Shown: one piece after another, positions 26,482 to 36,071 of the stretch | Layout of the letters: each line of letters starts with the position of its first letter | How positions within the stretch are numbered: the stretch's first letter is position 1 | Assembly (NCBI GenBank): GCA_934129745.1 | Contig: CAKOWZ010000015.1 | Coordinates: forward strand, 1 to 50,371 | Source of the DNA: an uncultured Clostridia bacterium | Lineage (GTDB): Bacteria > Bacillota > Clostridia > TANB77 > CAG-508 | Length of the DNA stretch: 50,371 bases | Direction: 5' to 3' | Position numbers and translations under genes: made by a program | The notes under the pieces: generated by a model | Seen by the model: only the letters and a program-made list of their open reading frames with translations | Databases searched by the model: none | Told to the model about the DNA's origin: nothing

Positions 26482-26585
26482 CTACGGAAATAAGGGTTTA
26501 AGGCATTTTTTTAAATATAAGGAGAAAAAATGTCATATAAATTTAATATAAAAATAATTGTCTGTTTTATTAGTTATTTCCGTAG
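26482..26585. repeat. 12-bp inverted repeat bracketing a possible leader ORF
   Basis: ctacggaaataa (26482-26493) and ttatttccgtag (26574-26585) are exact reverse complements 80 nt apart, directly abutting the GGACGCGTCC hairpin. An aaggag ribosome site and ATG lie in the loop. This is either a small mobile hairpin or a leader fold for the downstream surface genes. Confidence 0.65.
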
Positions 26586-26595
26586 ATATAAATAA
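26530..26595 (+). CDS. Possible 21-residue leader peptide
   Basis: ATG at 26530 has aaggag 5 nt upstream. The product MSYKFNIKIIVCFISYFRRY plus Lys is hydrophobic in the middle and basic at both ends. It is very short and overlaps the right arm of the inverted repeat, so it may be chance. The rest of the spacer holds a small palindrome tttgaatgtagattcaaa (26674-26691) just before the next gene. Confidence 0.25.
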   Translation: MSYKFNIKIIVCFISYFRRYK

Positions 26596-26715
26596 AATAT
26601 ATTGGTAAATTTTATGAAAAAAGATATATTGAATTTTTGAATAATATAATTATAATTATATTAAAATAATGGCTTTGAATGTAGATTCAAAATGTGATGA
26701 AAGGAAATATATCAG

Positions 26716-29700
26716 ATGAAAAATCAAAAATTAATTTGGGCGGTGATTATTACAGTAATTTCTATTTGTGGTTTTATTGGAATATCATTAAATTCACGAG
26801 TGGAAGCAAATGGTGAAGTAAATTCTGGGATTAAAGTGGATTATATTATCAGAATAAATAAGATTGATAGTGAGACAAAGGAATTGTTATCTGGAGCAAA
26901 ATTTAATTTGTTGGATAAAGATGGTAATGTTTTAAGAACAAGTAGTACTTCAGGTGATGGTGTTTTAGATTTTGGTATGATTACAACTTATGGGGAAGGT
27001 GAAGATGTTTATTATATAGAAGAAGCATCAACTCCAGAGGGGTATATTATAGTTGAGAGATCTAAAATAAAGGTTGTTGTAAGAAAAACAATTGTAGATG
27101 AGGCAAGTGGGGCATATGATGTAAATGTTGTATGTGAAGTTTTAGATTATAATGTTGATACAACAAGATATGAATATACTCCAATTTACAATTCTGAGCA
27201 ACTTAAAAAAATTGGTTCAGGTGAAACTGTGGTAATAGATGGTGTTAAATATAAATATATGCCTAACTCAAATTATAAATTAATGGCAGATATTGATTTA
27301 GGACAAGATGTTGATGAACAAGGAAAGATTATTCCATGGACACCAATTGATGTTCCATTTACAGGAATTTTAAATGGAAATAATCATAAAATTAGTAATT
27401 TACAAATTACTGAAACAGAAACAAGTACAATAAAAGGTCTTGGTATGTTTAGATATGTTGATGGAATTATTGAGAATTTGGAATTAGAAAATGTAGTAAT
27501 ATCTGCAAAAGATTTAAGTGATGATGCAACAGGAATTACTGAATATTCAGGTGTAGGAGCTTTTGCTGGTGTTATGAAACAAGGAACAATTAGAAATTGT
27601 AAAGTTTCAGGTGGAATTACTACAACAATGGAAAATATGGGTGGTTTTGTAGGACATACATTACCAGGATATATTGTTAAATTCCAAAATTGTACTAATA
27701 ATGCAACAGTTGTAGGAAACCCAGGAGAACATATTAGTAAAAGTGGTAATAAAACTACATTTAAACCATCAAATATTGGTGGATTAGTTGGCTGTGCATT
27801 AGGTGCAATAAGTGTTTCTGATTCAACAAATAATGGACAATTAGTTTGTTATAATTATAATGTTGGAGGATTAGTTGGATATGTTGAATCAAAAGATTAT
27901 CAAGAAGTAAATATAAAAGCTGATTTTGATGAAACTGAAAAAGTAATTAATCTTGTAGTTGAAAATGTGAGAATAACAGGAAAATATGAATTACAAATTG
28001 AAACAAGAGATGCAAAAACTTTAGGAATAATTGATGGTGGAATTTATACAATTTTAGATAAAAATAGAAAACCAATTCCTGGTTGTGAAAAAGTTCAATT
28101 AATAAATGGAAAATTAAAAGTTGCAACAATTGATATTAATAATTTAGGAATTGATACATATTACATAATAGAAAATAAAACAATTCCAGGATATAAAGAA
28201 TTAAATGGAAATATTAAATTAGAAGTTAAAAGATATTGGGATATTAAAACTGAAAGTTATAAAGTAAGTGTTAAAACAGAAAAACTATCTGATGATGAAT
28301 ATGTAGAAGATAAACCTACTGAATCTAAAGATGAAATTCCTAGCCAAACAGGTTCAATATTCTCAAAAGTTAATTTTGAAAATGTTTCATTTAATAGTAA
28401 TAAAGCTGAATTTGTAGGTTGTATAAATAATGGACAAATTATAAGTATGTATATGAATGCAGGTGGAATTGTTGGAACATCACATTGTTATACAAGAATT
28501 GATAATTGTACAAATATGGGTAATATTCAAGCTACAGGTTATGGAAAAGCTGGTGGAATTATTTCAGAATTGTATGCATGGAATTTAGATAATTTTATTG
28601 AAATTAATAATTGTTCAAATTCTGGACAAATTGTAAGTCAAGGTGGTACAGGTTCAGCAGGTGGAATTTTGGCACATGGTATTACAAATATAAAAATTAA
28701 TAATTGTGTAAATACAGGAAAGATAATAGCTGGAAGTTATTCTGCAGCAGCAGGAATTTTAGGTGATGGTATTGGTAGAATTAATATTGATTTATGTAAA
28801 AATGAAGGTGAAATTTTAGCAACTTCAGGTAATTCATATGCAGATGTAGATTGTATTGGTGCAGGTATTTTGGCAAAAAGTGTTGTAATGGGTTATGCAA
28901 TAAATGGAATTGATGTTAAAATTAAAGATGTTCATATAAAAATTACAAATTGCTCAAACACAGGTGATATCAAAAGTACATGCCATACAGGTGGTATAAT
29001 TTCAACTACAAATTGTGAAGATATTGAGATTGCAAATTGTAAAGTAAGTGATTGTGATATAAATGATGTTGCAGCAGGTGATAAAGGAGGAATTGCAGGA
29101 TATTTAAGTACAACTAATATTAGTATTAAGGATTGCAAAATTGATAATGTAAATTTAGATAGATTAAGTGATTTGAAAAATCATACATATGGTTCAACAG
29201 CTGGTGTTGTTGGTAATATTTCTTATTATGGTGCAATGTCATCAAAAAATATTGAAAGTGTTTTGATAGAAAATTGTGTTGTTAAAAATTCAAGTATGAA
29301 AACTCAAGGAAAAGAAGCAGCAGGAATTTTAGGAATGACATATGGTTCTGGAGTTAATACGAATATTATGATTAATAATTGTATTGTTGATAATTGTGAT
29401 ATTTGTAATAGATATTTTTCTTCAACATATTCAAGTTCTGGTGGAGTAGTTGGTGCATTATATAGTGTTGGAGGTATTGTTGTAGAAAATTCAAAGGTTA
29501 ATAAAACATCAATTTCTTCTGTTATGCCACAAAATAATTCTTTTGATTGTGATGTGGGTGGAATTATTGGTGTTGCAGAATATATAAACCAAATAGTAAT
29601 TGATAAAAATGATGTAGTTGATTGTACTATTACAAATAATACAGTTAAAAAAGATTCATGTGCAAATGCTGGAGGAATTATTGGATTTCAGGGAAATGCA

Positions 29701-31983
29701 ATATCTTCAGGTGATATAACTAGTATAATTTTAAATTGCAATATTACAAATACAAATGTAACAACAACTGCTGGAAATGCAAGTTTAGGTGTTGGAGCAT
29801 CATATAAAAAAATACAGTTAGCAAATATAAATGTAAATGGTGGAAAAATTTATTCTGAACCAACAACATCTTCAAATAGCGTAAATGCTGGATTAGTAGC
29901 ATTTAGTTATAAAGATGTTAATGCTAAAGATTGTATAGTTAATAATATAAATATTCAATTATTACCACCAGATACAAATTCAGGAACAAATGCATCAGGA
30001 ATTTTAGGAATGACATTAGCAAATGCAACATTAGAAAATTGTGATGTAAAAAATTCTGAAATATATTCAACAGGAAAATATGGTTATGGTACTTATTCTG
30101 GTGCAACAGTTGGAGGTGTTGCAGGAACTGTTGGTGGATATGCAATTGTAACAGATTGTGATGTTAATAATACAAAAATCACATCAACAAGAGGTTCTAA
30201 TGCAGCAGGAATTCTAGGGTGTGGATATAATTCTAGTTATGTTGCTTCATTAAAAAATTGTTCTGTTACAAATTCAAATATTAAATTATTATCAACAACA
30301 GTAGATTCAAGAGGAAATTCAGCAGTTGGTGGTTTATTAGGAAATTCTAGTAACAAAATAACAAGTATTGAAAATTGTAGTGTTGAACATACTGATATTA
30401 CAGGAAATGGCGCACTTACATCAGGTTTTGTTGCTAATGCTATTTCTACAAATATTACTGGTTCAAATGTAAAAAATGTTAATATAAAAGATGAAAGTGA
30501 AATCTTTTATGGTACATTAAAAGCTTCTGGAGGAATGATTGCTCGTTCAGAAACAGCAAGTGTTGAAAATGCTAAGGTTGAAAATACAAATTTTGATGTT
30601 CGTGCTAATTCAGTTGGTGGTGTTATTGGTTCTGTTTCAACTTTGAATAAATTAAATAATTGTGTGGTTGATAATATTGAAATAAATGAGATAATGACAC
30701 CTGTAATTGACGGAACTCCTACAGTAAAGGGCTATTTGCCAGATAGCGGTTGTGGTGTTGCAGGATTAGTTGGAGATGTATTTTCTGGTGGTCAAGAATT
30801 TGTAAATAATAAAGTAATAAATTCTAAAATTAATACAGATGTTAATGTTATTGGTGGATTATTTGGAACAATAATTGGTAATATTAAAATTAAAGATAGT
30901 GAAGTTAATAATGTTAAAATTAATGGTATAAATGAAAATTCTACCATTACAATTGGTTCAGCAGGTGGAGCTGTTGGTAATAATGCTGGAACATTAAATA
31001 TTGATAATGTTAATGTAATTGATAGTAGTGTTTTAATTAATGGTACTGATTCACAAATGAGAAATGTTGGTGGAATTATTGGTTTTACAACAGATGTGAT
31101 TATTAATAATTCAGGTGTTCAAAATACAGCGGTTTCTAATAATACACAAGGTTCAACTGGTGGATTAATAGGTATGACTAAAAAGACAATTGGCACAAAT
31201 CCTATTGAATCTGAAGCTAAGGTTACAGGCTCTAATTTAACTGAAAATTCAAGTGTTGAAGGTTTACATCATACAGGAGGAATTATTGGATTTGGTAGAT
31301 TAAATTTATCTGATTCTAAAGTTGAGAATTCAATTATTACTGGAAATGGTGAAAATTGTGATGTTGGTGGAATTATAGGAAATGCACTTCCTACATCAGT
31401 ATTAAAAAATAGTGATGTTAAAAGTGCAGTTATAACAGCATTAGGAAATGTTGATGGAATTGCTGGTTATGAAGATTGTTTGATTACAAATTGCAATGTT
31501 ATAGATTCTAAAGTTGGTGTAAAAGAAAAAAATGAAGATGAAATTACTAATAGTGAAGTTGAAGGTCAATCTATGATGGAAAATGGACAAATTGCAGTTA
31601 ATATAGGTAATGAAGAAAATGAAACAAGTGATGGAAAAACTGAAATTAAGGAAAATGGTGAAGAAACAGAAAATGAAATATCTGGTGAAAATGCTGATAA
31701 AGTGGCTAATTCTAATGTAGATAATAAACAAACTGAATCTAAATCTGATAATACAACAACTAAATCTGAAACAGATAGTAGTGAAAATGAAACAAATACA
31801 GGTAATAATGAAAATGAAGCAAACATTAATAACAAAGAAAATGAAACGATTGTAGATAATAAAACAACTGAAAATGAAACTAAATCTAATACAGAAAATA
31901 ATGAAATAAATGAGAGTAATGTTCAATCTAGTAATCAAGAAATTAATAATATAAATTCAGATGAGAATATGGAGGTAAAATAA
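26716..31983 (+). CDS. Large secreted adhesin-like protein with SpaA/Cna-B and GLUG repeats
   Basis: 1755 residues with an aaagga site. Signal peptide LIWAVIITVISICGFIGISL (ends near 33). A SpaA/prealbumin-like domain (about 41-135, RINKIDSETKELLSGAKFNL...GYIIVERSKIKV) is followed by GLUG-type beta-helix repeats, in which GG(I/L/F)(I/V)G recurs more than twenty times with N-C-x-V/N strands. A second SpaA-like domain interrupts the helix near 419-520. From about 1623 the tail is Asn/Glu/Thr/Ser-rich low-complexity sequence. There is no sorting signal or terminal membrane helix. GLUG repeats are known from IgA-peptidase-type and other surface proteins. It overlaps the next gene by the sequence taATG, so the two are translationally coupled. 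Confidence 0.88.
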   Translation: MKNQKLIWAVIITVISICGFIGISLNSRVEANGEVNSGIKVDYIIRINKIDSETKELLSGAKFNLLDKDGNVLRTSSTSGDGVLDFGMITTYGEGEDVYYIEEASTPEGYIIVERSKIKVVVRKTIVDEASGAYDVNVVCEVLDYNVDTTRYEYTPIYNSEQLKKIGSGETVVIDGVKYKYMPNSNYKLMADIDLGQDVDEQGKIIPWTPIDVPFTGILNGNNHKISNLQITETETSTIKGLGMFRYVDGIIENLELENVVISAKDLSDDATGITEYSGVGAFAGVMKQGTIRNCKVSGGITTTMENMGGFVGHTLPGYIVKFQNCTNNATVVGNPGEHISKSGNKTTFKPSNIGGLVGCALGAISVSDSTNNGQLVCYNYNVGGLVGYVESKDYQEVNIKADFDETEKVINLVVENVRITGKYELQIETRDAKTLGIIDGGIYTILDKNRKPIPGCEKVQLINGKLKVATIDINNLGIDTYYIIENKTIPGYKELNGNIKLEVKRYWDIKTESYKVSVKTEKLSDDEYVEDKPTESKDEIPSQTGSIFSKVNFENVSFNSNKAEFVGCINNGQIISMYMNAGGIVGTSHCYTRIDNCTNMGNIQATGYGKAGGIISELYAWNLDNFIEINNCSNSGQIVSQGGTGSAGGILAHGITNIKINNCVNTGKIIAGSYSAAAGILGDGIGRINIDLCKNEGEILATSGNSYADVDCIGAGILAKSVVMGYAINGIDVKIKDVHIKITNCSNTGDIKSTCHTGGIISTTNCEDIEIANCKVSDCDINDVAAGDKGGIAGYLSTTNISIKDCKIDNVNLDRLSDLKNHTYGSTAGVVGNISYYGAMSSKNIESVLIENCVVKNSSMKTQGKEAAGILGMTYGSGVNTNIMINNCIVDNCDICNRYFSSTYSSSGGVVGALYSVGGIVVENSKVNKTSISSVMPQNNSFDCDVGGIIGVAEYINQIVIDKNDVVDCTITNNTVKKDSCANAGGIIGFQGNAISSGDITSIILNCNITNTNVTTTAGNASLGVGASYKKIQLANINVNGGKIYSEPTTSSNSVNAGLVAFSYKDVNAKDCIVNNINIQLLPPDTNSGTNASGILGMTLANATLENCDVKNSEIYSTGKYGYGTYSGATVGGVAGTVGGYAIVTDCDVNNTKITSTRGSNAAGILGCGYNSSYVASLKNCSVTNSNIKLLSTTVDSRGNSAVGGLLGNSSNKITSIENCSVEHTDITGNGALTSGFVANAISTNITGSNVKNVNIKDESEIFYGTLKASGGMIARSETASVENAKVENTNFDVRANSVGGVIGSVSTLNKLNNCVVDNIEINEIMTPVIDGTPTVKGYLPDSGCGVAGLVGDVFSGGQEFVNNKVINSKINTDVNVIGGLFGTIIGNIKIKDSEVNNVKINGINENSTITIGSAGGAVGNNAGTLNIDNVNVIDSSVLINGTDSQMRNVGGIIGFTTDVIINNSGVQNTAVSNNTQGSTGGLIGMTKKTIGTNPIESEAKVTGSNLTENSSVEGLHHTGGIIGFGRLNLSDSKVENSIITGNGENCDVGGIIGNALPTSVLKNSDVKSAVITALGNVDGIAGYEDCLITNCNVIDSKVGVKEKNEDEITNSEVEGQSMMENGQIAVNIGNEENETSDGKTEIKENGEETENEISGENADKVANSNVDNKQTESKSDNTTTKSETDSSENETNTGNNENEANINNKENETIVDNKTTENETKSNTENNEINESNVQSSNQEINNINSDENMEVK

Positions 31984-32999
31984 TGGATAACAAAAAACAA
32001 GATTTTCAAAGAAATACTAAGGATAATAAAAAAGTCTATTTATATAAACCAAAATATTTAATTAGCGTAATTATATTAATCATGATTATTGCTTTAATAT
32101 GCAGTATTTATAAAAATAAAGATAGTATAAAAATTGGTTATTCTAATTCAGAAAAAATTGAATTATTAGATTCTAATTCAGTTCAACAAAAAGGTAAAGT
32201 TATTGTTAAATATCAAGATAACCAAGGAAAAAAATTACAAGATGATTTAGTATTATCAGGAAATTTTGGAGATGTTTATGAAACACAAAGACCTGAAATC
32301 TCATCATATAAAGCATATGGAAATGATCCAATAAATAAAATTGGTAATTATGATTTAAATGATATAGAAGTTGTTTATGTATATGAAAAAGAAAATGATG
32401 ATGTTAATATAATTAATGAAGATAATGTTATTACTGTTCAAGTTATTAAAGGTCAATATGACAAAAATGAGGAAATTAAATGGAAGATTATTACTAAATC
32501 TGTAAATGAAGATATTATTAAAGGTGCAAATTATAAAATTACAGATTCTAATTCAAATGTAATTAGAAATGCAACATCATATGGAAATGAGTTAATTGTT
32601 GGAAGTTTAACTATTAATAAAGAAGGAACTGATATGTATTCAATTGAACAAGTATCAGCTCCTGATGGATATGAAAAATTAGAAAAAAATATAAATTTTT
32701 CTGTTGTAAAAACTTTTGATAATAATAAAAATAAATATGAAGTTGAATTAAAATTTGATAAAATGGATAATGTTGAGATAAAACAGGAAAATGGAGAGAT
32801 TATTGTTATTATTACAAATGTAGTGAAAAATACACCTGAACCTACTCCTGAACCAAAATCTGAGCCACAACCTCAACCAGAAAAAAAGGATGTAATTAAT
32901 GTACTAAAAACAGGAGGATATTTAAATTGGGTACCTCAAACTTTAGCAATTTTAATTTTATTAATTTGTTTAGTAGTTGTTTTAAGAAAAATGAAATAG
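31983..32999 (+). CDS. Membrane protein with MucBP and SpaA-like domains
   Basis: 338 residues; ATG overlaps the stop of the GLUG gene. Hydrophobic helix (about 23-42) followed by a MucBP-like domain (GKVIVKYQDNQGKKLQDDLV...SYKAYGNDP..IEVVYVYE, about 70-135), a SpaA-like fold (about 145-265, IIKGANYKITDSNSNV...SAPDGYEKLEKNI), a Pro/Glu/Gln linker TPEPTPEPKSEPQPQPE, and a C-terminal helix LAILILLICLVVVLRKMK. The sequence VLKTGGYLNWVPQT before the helix resembles a sortase motif lacking its proline. Probably the membrane or wall anchor partner of the GLUG protein. Confidence 0.85.
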   Translation: MDNKKQDFQRNTKDNKKVYLYKPKYLISVIILIMIIALICSIYKNKDSIKIGYSNSEKIELLDSNSVQQKGKVIVKYQDNQGKKLQDDLVLSGNFGDVYETQRPEISSYKAYGNDPINKIGNYDLNDIEVVYVYEKENDDVNIINEDNVITVQVIKGQYDKNEEIKWKIITKSVNEDIIKGANYKITDSNSNVIRNATSYGNELIVGSLTINKEGTDMYSIEQVSAPDGYEKLEKNINFSVVKTFDNNKNKYEVELKFDKMDNVEIKQENGEIIVIITNVVKNTPEPTPEPKSEPQPQPEKKDVINVLKTGGYLNWVPQTLAILILLICLVVVLRKMK

Positions 33000-33050
33000 A
33001 AAATTAATGAGGAACATAATAGTAGAAAATTAATGATTTACATAAAAGCA

Positions 33051-33079
33051 TTGACAATTAAGCAAAACAATAGTATAAT
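33051..33079 (+). promoter_or_regulatory. Consensus promoter of the VirD4 unit
   Basis: -35 TTGACA (33051-33056), 17-bp spacer, -10 TATAAT (33074-33079). It matches the sigma-A consensus at all twelve positions. This argues against the downstream frameshifted genes being dead. Confidence 0.88.
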
Positions 33080-33142
33080 TGTAGATATAATTATACAAAA
33101 GAATAACTATGACTAAATTCATAGGAGAGGGGTGTAGGATAT

Positions 33143-33677
33143 ATGGAAAGCTTACAAGGTAAGCACTTTAGCATTACAGATAAAAAAGATGTTAATACAG
33201 TAATATATCAAGTAAATAAAACAGACAAACAAGATGTACTAAAAGGTGCACCAAAATTTACTGTTCAAAGGTTAGAATATGCTGAAGAATTAAGAGATGA
33301 AGCATCTAGAAAAACATTTTTTGTTGATGAACCTAAGGAAGAAGGAAATCATTTAGTTATATTATCCTTCACAAATAATAGAGTTGTTGTTAATATGGGA
33401 ATTCTACAAGATGATAAATTAAAAATTTCTAAAAAACCTATGCCAGTTAAATTTGATACACTTTATTCAGAAAAAGATGAAGTATTTAAAGAATTTAAAT
33501 ATACACCAAATTTACGGAAGACCGATTTCTATTATTGATCCTGTAACTGCAGAAGAAGTAAAACCAATCGTATTTTTTGATAAAAAAACAAATGAGTTCA
33601 AAGGTAAAATAACATTACAACCACAAAAACCATATTTTGCTTTTGAAATTAGAGAAGATAAAAAATTTAGAGGTTAA
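33143..33677 (+). CDS. Unknown protein of the VirD4 unit, one +1 frameshift at CGG
   Basis: aggagagggg precedes the ATG. The first frame runs 124 codons, meets CGG at 33515-33517 and would stop at 33536. Skipping the C at 33515 leads straight into a frame that continues GRPISIIDPVTAEEVKPIVF to the stop at 33675-33677, giving 177 residues. Both parts share the same beta-rich, Lys/Asp-rich style and codon use, and the second part has no start of its own. I do not recognise the family. Context suggests a component or regulator of a VirD4-linked secretion or DNA-transfer system. There is no signal peptide or membrane segment. Confidence 0.7.
33515..33518 (+). other. +1 frameshift site CGG-A, first copy
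   Basis: Codons read aat tta CGG aag acc; dropping the C gives aat tta GGA aga ccg (N L G R P). The unshifted frame ends six codons later. Confidence 0.7.
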
Positions 33678-33712
33678 TTCTAAAAATCATGAAAAAAGAG
33701 AGGAGAATAGGG

Positions 33713-34030
33713 ATGAGTAGTGCAAATGCAAATTCATCAAGAAAAGTAGATTCTTTTGAAAAAGAAATTGAAAAAATTAAAATTGTTATGGGTCCTTTTA
33801 GTGCTGTATTAAATGATAAAGAATATGTATTAAAAATGGATCCAGAGTATGCAAAAGCTTATACAGAACAAATGGTAGAACTTGCAATTCCTGTTAAAAA
33901 TTATACAAAAGTAATTGATAAAAATGGAAAATTAGTTGCTAGAATTGATGAAAAAACAGGAAAGAATTTAAACATCAAAATGAAAAAATCTACTAAAAAT
34001 AAAGTAAACAGAGATGAAGAAGTTAAATAA
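33713..34030 (+). CDS. Small basic protein of the VirD4 unit
   Basis: 105 residues from the ATG at 33713, which has gagagga 7 nt upstream; an ATG at 33689 is in frame but would place that site inside the gene. Lys-rich, no membrane segment. A central fold (VMGPFSAVLNDKEYVLKMDPEYAKAYTEQM) is flanked by flexible charged ends. The family is not recognised. It sits between the first gene and the coupling protein in one unit and may be a coupling-protein accessory. Confidence 0.7.
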   Translation: MSSANANSSRKVDSFEKEIEKIKIVMGPFSAVLNDKEYVLKMDPEYAKAYTEQMVELAIPVKNYTKVIDKNGKLVARIDEKTGKNLNIKMKKSTKNKVNRDEEVK

Positions 34031-34091
34031 TTTTTAGTAATATAAAAATAATAATTTGTGAAAACATATGAGAAAAGAGGGAACTTTATAT

Positions 34092-36015
34092 ATGAGTAAT
34101 TTTAAAAGTTTCATGGAGAAGTTTAAAAAGAATATCTTTATTTTTTTAATAGTATGGATAATTATTGCCATACTATTAATTGCGCCTTTAACATACATAA
34201 AAACTGAATCTATTTTAGCAGGTCAACCTTTTATATCTGCAGTAGTGACACAATATTTAGATGTTTTATTAAAATTCCCCATAACAGTGATTTTTGAAGA
34301 AAAATATGTAGGTGATTTTATAAAAGGATTTGAAATATATTCAATTATATATTGGATTTTTATTATATATTCAATTTATAAAACATTACCAAAATCTAAA
34401 TATGATAAAATTGAACATGGATCAAGTGATTGGTGTTTGCCAGGAGAACAATATAAAATATTAAGTAAAAAAAGTGGTATAATTTTGGCAAAAGACAATT
34501 ATTTACCTATTGATAAACCAGGAAATGTTAATGTTTTAATTGTTGGACGGATCTGGTGCTGGTAAATCTGCAACATATTCAAAACCAAATGCATATCAAA
34601 TGCTTGGTTCATATGTATTTACAGACCCTAAGGGTGAATTATATGATGATACAGCAGGATATTTAAAAGCACATGGTTATAATGTTAAAGTTTTAAATTT
34701 GGTAAATCCTGCAAATAGTGATGGATATAATCCATTAGCACATATTGAAAGTGAATTAGATGTTGATGTTATTGCTAATACAATTGTAAAAGGACAAAAA
34801 TCTGAAGCAGGTTCATCAGATCCATATTGGGATGATATGGCTGAAATGTTATTAAAAGCTTTAATTTATTATTTATTAGCAAAAAGACCTCCAGAAGAGC
34901 AAAACTTGGCAAGTTGTGCTGAAATGGTAAGGGCTGCAAATGCTAATGGTGGAAGTAACTTATTAACTGAACTTATGAGTGAATTGCCTTATGACCACCC
35001 TGCTAGAATGAATTATAAATCTATTGAAATTGCACCAGAAAAAACTTATGGATCAATTTTGTCATCATTACAATCAAAACTTGGTAAATTTGATTCAAGG
35101 GAAATTGCTGAAGTAACTTCAACAGATACTATAAATTTTGAGGAAATTGCAAATGAGAAAACTGCCTTATATGTAATTTCATCAGATACACATACAGCAT
35201 ATGACTTTTTATTAACAATATTTTTCTCTCAATTAATTCAACAATTATATAATTATGCTGACCAAAATGGAGGAAAATTAAAAGTGCCTTGTTTCTTTAT
35301 TTTGGATGAGTTTGCAAATATTGGTAAAATTCCAGATTTTGATAAAAAAATATCAACTTCAAGAAGTAGAAAAATATCTTTTAGTGTTATTTTACAAAAC
35401 CTAGACCAATTAGAAGCAGTTTATGAAAAATCTCATGAAACAATTGTTGGTAACTGTGATACACACGTATTTTTAGGAAGTAACTCATTTAAAACAGTTG
35501 AGTATTTTTCTAAAGAATTAGGTGAAAAAACTATTGTAAGAGAAAGTACATCTGTTAATAGAGATGCTAAAAAACATAAAACAGGTACAAGTGATTCTGA
35601 ACAAATTATGGCCAGAGCATTGATGACACCTGATGAATTAAGAAGAATGGATAATGATAATTGTATTATTTTTGAAAAAGGTTTAAAACCTATAAAAGCA
35701 TTAAAATATTGGTATTTTAAAACACCTATGATTAAGGAAATGAATAAAGATAAATTAGATCATAATGATTTTGATGCTGGTAATAGAGGTGAATGGAGAA
35801 AATTCAATCCAAATAATCCTTATGAAGTAAATACAAAGGGTGGTGGAAATGAATTAAAAGTTGAATCACTTGATGATTTATTTGATGAAGAAATTCAAAA
35901 TGATACAGAAGATATTGAAATGCCTAATGTTGAAGAAAGCGGACCTTCAGATTTAGATATTCAAAAAGAACTAGAAGCAAAATTTGACGAATTATTTGGA
36001 CCTTTAGTTGACTAA
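34092..36015 (+). CDS. VirD4/TraG-type coupling protein, one +1 frameshift at CGG inside the P-loop
   Basis: From the ATG at 34092 (aagaggga upstream). Two N-terminal helices (about 12-36 and 78-95) anchor it in the membrane. The frame reads NVNVLIVG then CGG (34548-34550, codon 153) and would stop at 34563. Skipping the C gives NVNVLIVGGSGAGKSATYSK, the Walker A of the TraG/VirD4 family, and an open frame to 36015, for about 640 residues. Further motifs are TDPKGELYDDTAGYLKAHGY, YWDDMAEMLLKALIYYLL, and Walker B CFFILDEFANIGKIPDF near residue 400, followed by the sensor FSVILQNLDQLEAVY. The family is a hexameric ATPase that feeds DNA or protein to a type IV secretion channel. No relaxase or channel genes are nearby. 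A perfect terminator overlaps the stop. Confidence 0.88.
34548..34551 (+). other. +1 frameshift site CGG-A, second copy (Walker A)
   Basis: Codons read gtt gga CGG atc tgg; dropping the C gives gtt gga GGA tct ggt (V G G S G). The unshifted frame ends at TAA four codons later. Confidence 0.8.
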
Positions 36016-36028
36016 AGGTCCTATTTTG
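35998..36028 (+). terminator. Terminator overlapping the end of the VirD4 gene
   Basis: Perfect 10-bp stem ggacctttag / ctaaaggtcc with loop ttga, then tatttt. The stop codon lies in the right arm. Confidence 0.85.
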
Positions 36029-36071
36029 TGATATAACTTTAAGGTAACAAAAGTTAAAAGGAGAGTATGAT

